Assembly: GCA_934654515.1 (NCBI GenBank)
Contig: CAKUGA010000029.1
Span: 1-15,850, forward strand
DNA from: an uncultured Collinsella sp.
GTDB taxonomy: Bacteria > Actinomycetota > Coriobacteriia > Coriobacteriales > Coriobacteriaceae
DNA length: 15,850 nucleotides
Reading direction: 5' to 3'
Part shown: piece after piece, positions 7,476 through 13,545 of the stretch
How the letters are laid out: the number at the start of each line of letters is the position of its first letter
How positions within the stretch are numbered: the stretch's first letter is position 1
Translations under genes and position numbers: made by a program
The notes under the pieces: model-generated
Database searches by the model: none
Told to the model about the DNA's origin: nothing
What the model saw: the letters and a program-made list of their open reading frames with translations, nothing else

Positions 7476-8867
7476 CTACGCCGTCAACGGCGCCGGCTCA
7501 TGCGGCTCGCCGTTCAGCTCGACGATAACCTGCGTTCCCACGTCCTCCTGGGACTCCACGCGCATGCCGGAATCTTCTCCGTAAAAGAAATGGATGCGCT
7601 GAAGCACGTTGAAGAGCGCCAGGCCGCAACCTCGCTTGATGGAGCCGTCGGCGGTAATGCTCTCGGGCTCCTCTCGGCGATGTTGCTCAAACAGATGCGC
7701 GCAGACTTCTTCGCTCATACCGATGCCGTCATCTTCGACGATGATCTCCAAGCCGTCATCGGTCTCAAAAGCCCTAACACGAATAGAAAGCGGCTCGGTC
7801 TCGCGCTGCGCATGCTTGATGCAGTTTTCGAGCAGCGGCTGCAAGATAAACGGCGGCACCAGGCAGTCGCGCACCTCAAAGTCGATATCGACCGAAACGC
7901 GCAGACGGCCGTCGCCATACCGGGCCTGCATAAGATTGATATAACGAGTGCCCTGTTCCACCTCGTGCTCGAGCGTGGTGAGCGTATCGGAATCAGAAAG
8001 CGTCTGACGATAGTAATTGGAAAAGTCGATCAGCAGCGATCGCGCCTTGTCGGGCTCGGTTCGAACGAGCGACACGATGGTGCTGATGGTGTTAAACAGA
8101 AAATGAGGATCGACCTGCGATTGCAAGGCGCGCAGCTCCACGCGGGCCGTGAGCTCGTCCTGGCGCTCGAGCTCAAAGCTCGCAAGCTGCGTGGAAATGA
8201 GGTCGGCAAAGCCCGAGGCAAGCGCCGTCTGGCGCATATCGATGCTGCTCAGACGGGGATAATACAGCTCGAGCGTGCCCACGCAATGCCCGCGCACGGT
8301 AAGCGGTGCGACAATACCGGCGCGCAGGCGCGGAAAGTAGCCACCCGTCTCATTGGAGGCATCGCGCGAAAACACGCTTTGCTCACCGCTGTTGATCACG
8401 TTGAGCGTAGTCCGCAACACCACCGGGGTGCCGGCGGGACACTTTGCCGAATCCTCGCCCCAGCTCGCCAGCACCTGCTTGCCGTCGGTAAAGCAGATGG
8501 CAGAGGCGATAGTTTCGGACAGGATGATCTTAGAGGCGCCTAGGGCAGCTTCGGGCGTAAGGCCGCGCGACGTGTAGGCGAATATTTTTGAAGCGATGGC
8601 GAGCGTGCGGTCGGTTGCGCTCGACGTGAGGTCGTCGGGAACGACAAAGACGTACGAGAAGAAGAAGCACAGCATGACCAAGCCGGCAATGACGACAACG
8701 GCCGGAACTGGATTGGGATTATCGGTTAGATCCCAGATGAGCAGCAGGATAAGCAGCGGAACGACAATACCGAGCAAGATGGCTTGAACCACATGCTGAG
8801 CGGTACGAAAGACCTTGGTAGAGTTGTAGCTCTTGCCCAGAATCAGCCTATTGAGATCCACCGTCAT
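7476..8867 (-). CDS. LytS-type sensor histidine kinase (system 2)
   Basis: A 463-residue kinase with two transmembrane helices (about 27-46 and 55-76), a GAF-like sensor region (about 100-230), a His_kinase segment and an HATPase_c domain. The phospho-acceptor motif reads QSQVDPHFLFN (H255), with D where the class usually has N; PHFLFN is intact. The N-box residue is N348 (QPLLENCIKHA), the G1 box is DDGIGM (379-384) and the G2 region is RGCGLALFNV. The start is uncertain. The ATG at 8867 sits almost against its AAGAAGGGG motif, so the GTG two codons later (8861) has better spacing. Frames from 8891 or 8930 would translate through an upstream terminator hairpin. Its regulator lies 33 bases downstream. 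The signal is unknown; pyruvate and peptide sensing in related BtsS/YpdA kinases is only an analogy. Confidence 0.93.
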   Translation of the reverse strand: MTVDLNRLILGKSYNSTKVFRTAQHVVQAILLGIVVPLLILLLIWDLTDNPNPVPAVVVIAGLVMLCFFFSYVFVVPDDLTSSATDRTLAIASKIFAYTSRGLTPEAALGASKIILSETIASAICFTDGKQVLASWGEDSAKCPAGTPVVLRTTLNVINSGEQSVFSRDASNETGGYFPRLRAGIVAPLTVRGHCVGTLELYYPRLSSIDMRQTALASGFADLISTQLASFELERQDELTARVELRALQSQVDPHFLFNTISTIVSLVRTEPDKARSLLIDFSNYYRQTLSDSDTLTTLEHEVEQGTRYINLMQARYGDGRLRVSVDIDFEVRDCLVPPFILQPLLENCIKHAQRETEPLSIRVRAFETDDGLEIIVEDDGIGMSEEVCAHLFEQHRREEPESITADGSIKRGCGLALFNVLQRIHFFYGEDSGMRVESQEDVGTQVIVELNGEPHEPAPLTA

Positions 8868-8894
8868 CCCCTTCTTACTGACGCACCCCATAGC

Positions 8895-8920
8895 AATAAA
8901 GAGGGCCGCAAGCGACCCTC
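8895..8920 (-). terminator. Terminator between the amidohydrolase and kinase 2 genes
   Basis: On the minus strand an 8-bp stem (8913-8920 with 8901-8908, one G·U pair) closed by a CUUG loop is followed by TTTATT. It lies about 60 bases beyond the amidohydrolase stop and is probably its terminator. It also sits only about 30 bases before the kinase start. Confidence 0.65.
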
Positions 8921-8923
8921 TCC

Positions 8924-8938
8924 ATTGCATTATGCAAT
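8924..8938. promoter_or_regulatory. Palindrome overlapping a -10-like hexamer
   Basis: A perfect 7-bp inverted repeat with a one-base centre, ATTGCAT-T-ATGCAAT. On the minus strand its centre reads CATAAT, close to a -10 box, with no convincing -35. It could be an operator of the kinase/regulator pair, or simply an extra stem of the amidohydrolase terminator. Confidence 0.3.
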
Positions 8939-8979
8939 CAAATACTGTGTTTTACATCCAGCCATCGATGAACGGTAGC

Positions 8980-10257
8980 TTAGGCGCTGTACTTGTTTGC
9001 CTCGCCGAAGCTGCCGGCCTCGACAATCCAGCCGTCCTTCATGATGACGTCCATGTTGTCGGTGTTGAGCACGTGGATGTCGGCGGCGACGTCACCGTTG
9101 ACGACCAGCAGGTCGGCGCACTTGCCGGCCTCGATGGAACCGGTCTCGTCCTCGATGTGGCACATCTTGGCACCGTTGAGGGTGGCGCAGGTGATGGTCT
9201 CGACCGGGGTGAAGCCGATCTTGTCGACGAACTCGTACATCTCCTCGATGGAGCAGGTGCCGTACGGGGTGACGAAGGAGAAGGAGTCGGAGCCGATCGT
9301 CATGACGACGCCGCGCTTCTTGGCCTCGCGCAGGCAGTCGTAGTTGCGCTGCAGCTCCTTCTCGACCAAGGTGCCCTCGTACTTGTCGTGCAGCTCGGGG
9401 ACGTAGACGGGCGGATAGGTGGCGTACCAGGTGGGCAGGAAGGCGATCGTCGGGGTGAAGAAGGTGCCCTGCTCGGCCATGAGGTCCATGGTGCGCTCAT
9501 CGATATCGAAGCCGTGAATCAGCTGCTCGCAGCCAAAGCGGACGGAATCGTAGGCAGCGGCGTGGTTGTTGTAGCAGTGGCTCCACACGGGGATGCCGAC
9601 CATCTTGGCCTCTTCGACCACAGCCTGGATCTCCTCGGAGCAGTAATGCTGGTCGCGACCGGAGTCCCAGCGCCAGATGCCGCCACCAGTAGCCCAGATC
9701 TTGATGGCATCGGGGTTCTCGCGCAGGCGACGACGGACGGCCTTGCGCAGATCCCAAGGACCATCGACCTGGTCGCCCCAGGGGTGGGATTCCTTGTTGA
9801 GCTCCTGGGTGCAGTGGTGGGAGTCACCGTGACCGGCAACGCGGCAGAAGCCGAGGCCGGTGGCCAGAACGCGCGGGCCCTTAAAGACGCCCTTGTCGAT
9901 GCAGTCACGGATCTGGATACCAAAGCGGCCGATCTCGCAGACGGTGGTGAGGCCGTGGGTAAGGCAGTCGTAGGCCTGCTTGACGGCGACGGCCTGCTTC
10001 TCGAGGAGCGGCTGCATGACCCAATCGGTGTCATCGTCGGTCAGGTTGCCCGAGAAGTGCAGGTGGGTGTCGATCAGGCCGGGAAGGACGGTCTTGCCGG
10101 CGGCGTCGATAACCTCAACGCCCTCGGGAAGGTCCTGCATGGCACCGGCGTACTCGATCTTGCCGTTGTCGTCGACGAGAACGAGGGAGTTCTCGACCGG
10201 CTCGGCACCGGTACCGTCGATGAGCTTGCCGCCAACGATTGCATACTTAGTGGACAT
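8980..10257 (-). CDS. Imidazolonepropionase-like amidohydrolase
   Basis: A 425-residue metal-dependent hydrolase of the amidohydrolase superfamily, closest in pattern to the imidazolonepropionase/Xaa-Pro dipeptidase-like group. Active-site residues are complete: H65 and H67 (DTHLHF), probable carboxylated lysine K186 (AIKIWATGG), H227 (WSHC), H248 (IHGFD) and D324 (IGSDS). The N-terminal 60 residues and the C-terminal 50 form the usual flanking beta-sandwich, ending in GSIEAGKCADLLVV. The length is typical and there is no signal peptide, so it is cytoplasmic. A strong AAGGAGG precedes the ATG. It follows an APC permease by 131 bases, suggesting import and then hydrolysis of an amide, cyclic amide or dipeptide. 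All 21 lysine codons are AAG, and codon choice looks like that of the nifJ end, so it is probably highly expressed. The exact substrate is not predictable. Confidence 0.9.
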   Translation of the reverse strand: MSTKYAIVGGKLIDGTGAEPVENSLVLVDDNGKIEYAGAMQDLPEGVEVIDAAGKTVLPGLIDTHLHFSGNLTDDDTDWVMQPLLEKQAVAVKQAYDCLTHGLTTVCEIGRFGIQIRDCIDKGVFKGPRVLATGLGFCRVAGHGDSHHCTQELNKESHPWGDQVDGPWDLRKAVRRRLRENPDAIKIWATGGGIWRWDSGRDQHYCSEEIQAVVEEAKMVGIPVWSHCYNNHAAAYDSVRFGCEQLIHGFDIDERTMDLMAEQGTFFTPTIAFLPTWYATYPPVYVPELHDKYEGTLVEKELQRNYDCLREAKKRGVVMTIGSDSFSFVTPYGTCSIEEMYEFVDKIGFTPVETITCATLNGAKMCHIEDETGSIEAGKCADLLVVNGDVAADIHVLNTDNMDVIMKDGWIVEAGSFGEANKYSA

Positions 10258-10339
10258 GGTTCCTCCTTATGGATCCATATAGTGGGCGAGGCCGTGTTGG
10301 GTTAAGGCCTCACAAAGCTACCCAAGTGGCGCCGGGTTC

Positions 10340-10368
10340 GGTGCGCGGAAGAGAGGGGCCCGCACACC
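10340..10368 (-). other. Stem-loop between the permease and amidohydrolase genes
   Basis: A 9-bp stem (10360-10368 with 10340-10348, one G·U in minus-strand RNA) encloses an 11-nt loop about 20 bases after the permease stop. No U-tract follows, so it is not a classic terminator. It may stabilise or process the permease mRNA. A second GAGGCC/GGCCTC repeat lies at 10288-10311. Confidence 0.4.
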
Positions 10369-10388
10369 TGATCCGCCCCGGCTCGGCG

Positions 10389-11840
10389 TTACTTTTTGCG
10401 GGAATTAGTGAAGGCCATGAGAGCCAGGCCGACGGCCAGCCAGCCGATCACGATGCTCCACTCCACCATGTTGAGAGAGGCGGGAGAGAACGGAATCACG
10501 AGCAGGCCGATGATGATGGCGCAGGCAGCGATAGCGAGGCCGATGCCAAACTTGCCGCCGGGCACCTCGTAGGGACGAGGCAGGTCGGGCTCGGTGAAGC
10601 GCATGCGCAGACAAGCGAGGGCGACCATACCGCAGGAGAAGATGAAGGCGAGAGCCGACACGTTGGTCAGAGGGATGAGCATGTTCTTACCCAGGAACGG
10701 ACCGACGACGGTGATGACGCCCAGGACGACGCAAGCGAGCTTGGGAGCGCCGGAGTTGGGATCAACCTCGGCGAACTTCTCGGGCAGCTGGCCCTTGCGA
10801 CCCATGGCGAGCATGATGCGGCTCGTGGCGCCGTAGAAGGAGTTCATGGGGCCCATGGGTCCAAGCGTGGCGATGACGAGCATGGCCAGGTACAGGAGCA
10901 TGTTGATGCCCTTGAGGCAGGCGAGCGCGGGAACCGGGCTCTTAACGAACTCGTGCCAGTCGAGAATGGTGCCGAACGAGTAGATGCAGACCATGTAGAA
11001 GCCGCCGGCGGCCAGCAGGGCCAGGGAGATGATCTTGCCGAACTTGTTCCAGTTGAGGCCCTCGGCCGCTTCCTCAGCCTGCTGAGGAATGGTGTCGAAG
11101 CCGGCGTAGAAGAACGGGGTCAGAACCAGAACCGACACGATACCGGCGAACAGGCTGGTGCTCTCGGTAGCGGCCTTGCCGCCGCCAGCACCGGTGACCT
11201 GGGAAAACACGGGCATGGCGTTGTCCGGCGAACCGGTGAACAGCGAGACGCCCATGGCGAGCAGCATGCCGCAGAGCAGAGCCTTGGTCAGAAAGGCCTG
11301 GAGCTTGGCGGCCGAGCTGGCACCGCGGAAGTTGAGGAAGATGACGTAGACTGCAAAACCGAGTGCGATCAGCGTCGGGAACAGGTAAACGTCGGCGCCC
11401 AGGATGGTGTAGAGCTTGACGGCGCGCAGCCACTCAAGACCGGGCAGGCTGCCGAACATCTCGGACACGAGGGTCGAGATGGCGATGGCCTCCCACGGGC
11501 ACAGAATGCCGTTGCCCAAAGCCAGGAGCCATCCGGTGATGTAGCTCAGCGTACGGCCAAAGCTACGGTCGACATACTCGACGATGCCGCCCGAGATGGG
11601 GATGGCAGCCGTGAGCTCACCGAAAACAGCTCCGACGGGCACGAGGAAGATTGCACCCAAGAGGAATGCGATCATAGCGGGAACGGGGCCGCCGCCCACG
11701 ACCATCCAGTCGCCGACCTGCAGAACCCAGCCGGTGCCGATGATGGCACCAAAGCCGATGGTGAAGAAGTTCCAGAGCGAGAGCGTTTTCTTCATACCGC
11801 CGTTATCCTCGACTGCAACTTCCGCGTTCTTGTCCGCCAT
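10389..11840 (-). CDS. APC-family amino acid permease
   Basis: A 483-residue integral membrane protein of the amino acid-polyamine-organocation superfamily, with 12 or more predicted helices. The first helix carries the unwound substrate-binding motif GAIIGTGW (31-38). The APC consensus FGELTAAIPISGG with E75 closes helix 2, and the family's helix 3 start (YVDRSFGRTLSYITGW) follows. Hydrophobic segments continue to the C-terminus, which ends in a basic tail. The start at 11840 was chosen because GGAGGGG sits 5 bases upstream and the protein then begins like other APC members. The frame stays open for 99 more codons to 12137, but that part is arginine/lysine-rich with no family resemblance. 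It is probably co-expressed with the amidohydrolase downstream and is divergent from the C39 gene. The substrate is likely an amino acid or derivative, not resolvable further. Confidence 0.92.
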   Translation of the reverse strand: MADKNAEVAVEDNGGMKKTLSLWNFFTIGFGAIIGTGWVLQVGDWMVVGGGPVPAMIAFLLGAIFLVPVGAVFGELTAAIPISGGIVEYVDRSFGRTLSYITGWLLALGNGILCPWEAIAISTLVSEMFGSLPGLEWLRAVKLYTILGADVYLFPTLIALGFAVYVIFLNFRGASSAAKLQAFLTKALLCGMLLAMGVSLFTGSPDNAMPVFSQVTGAGGGKAATESTSLFAGIVSVLVLTPFFYAGFDTIPQQAEEAAEGLNWNKFGKIISLALLAAGGFYMVCIYSFGTILDWHEFVKSPVPALACLKGINMLLYLAMLVIATLGPMGPMNSFYGATSRIMLAMGRKGQLPEKFAEVDPNSGAPKLACVVLGVITVVGPFLGKNMLIPLTNVSALAFIFSCGMVALACLRMRFTEPDLPRPYEVPGGKFGIGLAIAACAIIIGLLVIPFSPASLNMVEWSIVIGWLAVGLALMAFTNSRKK

Positions 11841-12195
11841 TGTTCCCCTCCTTTCCTTTTTGACGCCCTTTGGCGTCACCCCTTGCGCAGCCTGTTTTGC
11901 CGCGCGCTTTAATTTCGTGGCTTTAAGATACGGCCTTGGCACAGCAACGCCGCTTGTGGCTCGACCGAAGGCAGAACTGTAAAACGAGCGGCGCCGTTTT
12001 TGGGACGAACGGCGGAAGACGTCATTCGTCTTGAACGCTTTCATCTTGTCTGTTTTTGAAGACCTGTTGCCGTGACGCTTGGCGCGCGGCGCGGCAACGT
12101 TCATACCATTTGTCAGGCTTTTGGCGCACATGCCCATGTGTCGTGCATCTTTTTATGTAGGATAGACAAGTTACACATGAGGCAAGGTGATTCGA
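11841..12195. promoter_or_regulatory. Divergent intergenic region, permease versus C39 gene
   Basis: About 355 bases separate two divergently read genes, so promoters for both should lie here; I find no convincing -10/-35 pair for either. Three perfect inverted repeats are visible: TGACGCC/GGCGTCA at 11861-11878, directly before the permease ribosome-binding site and lacking a downstream U-run; AAGACG/CGTCTT at 12016-12032; and CACATG-CC-CATGTG at 12127-12140, about 56 bases before the C39 start and well placed for an operator. The minus-strand frame continuous with the permease stays open through most of the region without coding character that I trust. Confidence 0.45.
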
Positions 12196-13197
12196 ATGGC
12201 ATACGGATACAATGACGGCGACCAACGGCCACAAAGCGTGCGCCTTGCCGGCCGCACCACGCCAACGCCCAGAAGCACCTCCGACAACGACAGCCCGCAG
12301 CGCCCCCAAGAGCAGCCCGGGGCTTCTTCGCGGCAACAAAGCCGTACCGTGCAGCAGTCAGACCGCATGAGTACGAGCACACGCCAACGCCAGACCGACA
12401 CATCGCAGCCACGCCGCTATGATCGCCGTAAGACCGACTACTACGTTAAGCGCTCCTTTTCGCGACCTCAACGCGATCGCGGCAATTCAGCCCCTCACCC
12501 CGCGTCGCACATCACAAGCCACGCGCTTCCGGCCCGCCGCCTACGCCTTGCGTTTTGCTCCATCGCCGCCTGCCTCGTCTTTGTGTTTTTGGGATCCTGT
12601 ATCTCCCACGGGTCAGCCGGTCTTGAGCCCACTGCCGAGGACAAGCTGCTTAAAGCTCCCGTCGCGCCCGGTTACTCCTTTGCGTTCTCGACCCCACGCT
12701 CGCAATGGCAGGCCGGCACCATGCCCCACATCTACCAAATTGACCCCGCATGGTCGGAGCTGCCCTATGCCGGTGGCACTATTCGCGAAAACGCTTGCGG
12801 TCCCACTTGCCTCACCATGGTCTATATCTTTAAGACCGGCCATACCGATAAGACGCCGGTCGATATATGCGCACTGGCCGAAGCCGGCAACTACGCCCCC
12901 ACTGGTGCCACCGAGTGGTCGTTTATGACAAGCGGTGCGTGGCAGCTGGGGCTCAACGGAACACAGCTCTATAACGATCGCGAATCGATTACCCAAGCAC
13001 TTCGCTCGGGTGCGCCCGTCATCGCCGCAGTGCGCCCCGGCACGTTTACCAACGTAGGCCACTATATCGTGCTCCACGGCATCGACGATGCCGACCAGAT
13101 TGGCGTCTACGACCCCAACTCGGCCAGCCGCAGCGCCCGCCGCTGGGGCGTGGTGGAGGTCCTCAACGAAATCGAAGCCATGTGGGCCTACTACTAG
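12196..13197 (+). CDS. Membrane-anchored C39-like cysteine peptidase
   Basis: A 333-residue protein. Residues 1-112 are rich in Q, R, S, T and P and look disordered. A single transmembrane helix follows (about 114-134) after basic residues, and the remaining 200 residues form a C39/papain-like peptidase domain. The catalytic cysteine is probably C201 in ENACGPTC, the histidine is H289 in GHYIVLHGI and the third residue is in YDPNS (D306 or N308). Arg-rich sequence before the helix predicts an N-in, C-out topology, so the peptidase would face outward. The ATG at 12196 has an AAGGTGA Shine-Dalgarno; an in-frame GTG at 12187 lies inside that motif and is less likely. It is the only plus-strand gene of the window, and its stop codon runs into a repeat element. 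Its target may be peptides, peptidoglycan or a surface protein; no bacteriocin export partner is nearby. Confidence 0.88.
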   Translation: MAYGYNDGDQRPQSVRLAGRTTPTPRSTSDNDSPQRPQEQPGASSRQQSRTVQQSDRMSTSTRQRQTDTSQPRRYDRRKTDYYVKRSFSRPQRDRGNSAPHPASHITSHALPARRLRLAFCSIAACLVFVFLGSCISHGSAGLEPTAEDKLLKAPVAPGYSFAFSTPRSQWQAGTMPHIYQIDPAWSELPYAGGTIRENACGPTCLTMVYIFKTGHTDKTPVDICALAEAGNYAPTGATEWSFMTSGAWQLGLNGTQLYNDRESITQALRSGAPVIAAVRPGTFTNVGHYIVLHGIDDADQIGVYDPNSASRSARRWGVVEVLNEIEAMWAYY

Positions 13198-13439
13198 TCA
13201 TTGGGCACTCATTGGGGACAGACTTAAATGAGTGGCCCCAGGCTGCCCGGAACTGCCGGCACGGAAGGCGCATCCCGCTTTGAAGTTCGATAGCGGGATA
13301 CGCTTTCCGTTAGCGGCCTGCTTGGGAAACTGAGAGCCACTTTTCGGCATAATTCCGGGATGCATTTTCCGGTTGAGGGCCTCAAAGGAAACTGCACCCG
13401 TTTTGGACTACTCATTTAAGTCTGTCCCCAATGACTAGG
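13194..13439. repeat. Composite inverted-repeat element (REP/MITE-like)
   Basis: A non-coding unit bounded by a perfect 25-bp inverted repeat (13209-13233 with 13410-13434) containing TGGGGACAGACTTAAATG. An outer 12-bp pair also matches (13194-13205 with 13428-13439); it includes the C39 stop codon and creates an 11-bp-spaced repeat of TCATTGGG on the left. Inside is an imperfect 19-bp hairpin (13261-13279 with 13292-13310). Two direct copies of a 39-base module start at 13294 and 13356 (27 of 39 identical, no gaps), and a third, inverted partial copy forms the left hairpin arm. No transposase is encoded. The GGGGACAG ends resemble REP sequences mobilised by Y1 (RAYT) transposases; that link is inference. 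Confidence 0.7.
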
Positions 13440-13447
13440 TGAATAGC

Positions 13448-13480
13448 AAAAGCCCCGCAGTCGGAGCGGACTGCGGGGCT
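13448..13480 (-). terminator. Terminator of arcC
   Basis: A perfect 11-bp stem, AGCCCCGCAGT with ACTGCGGGGCT (13451-13461 and 13470-13480), with an 8-nt loop is followed on the minus strand by TTTTGC. It lies about 65 bases beyond the carbamate kinase stop. Confidence 0.88.
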
Positions 13481-13499
13481 CATGAAGAGAGGCTAGTTT

Positions 13500-13523
13500 G
13501 TGGGCGCTTTGCCTGGCGCCCAC
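13500..13523 (-). other. Extra stem-loop between the arcC stop and its terminator
   Basis: A perfect 8-bp GC-rich stem, GTGGGCGC with GCGCCCAC (13500-13507 and 13516-13523), has an 8-nt loop and no U-tract. It would sit in the 3' untranslated region of the arcC mRNA and may protect the 3' end or act in tandem with the terminator. Confidence 0.5.
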
Positions 13524-13545
13524 GAGAGAGGCAACAGAGTAGAGA

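Noticed and set aside
8833..10305. A 490-codon plus-strand open frame antisense to the amidohydrolase
   Set aside because: It mirrors a GC-rich, codon-biased gene; its V/D/G/L-rich translation is typical of an antisense shadow, and the opposite strand has complete family motifs.
10288..10311. GAGGCC/GGCCTC inverted repeat as a terminator before the amidohydrolase
   Set aside because: The loop is 12 bases and no U-tract follows in either direction; a 6-bp repeat can be chance.
10269..11912. A 547-codon plus-strand open frame antisense to the permease
   Set aside because: Glu/Gly/His-rich shadow of a transmembrane protein, with no ribosome-binding site or domain.
13194..13439. Repeat modules as a CRISPR array
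   Set aside because: Only two direct copies at 69% identity, one inverted copy, no uniform spacers and no cas genes.
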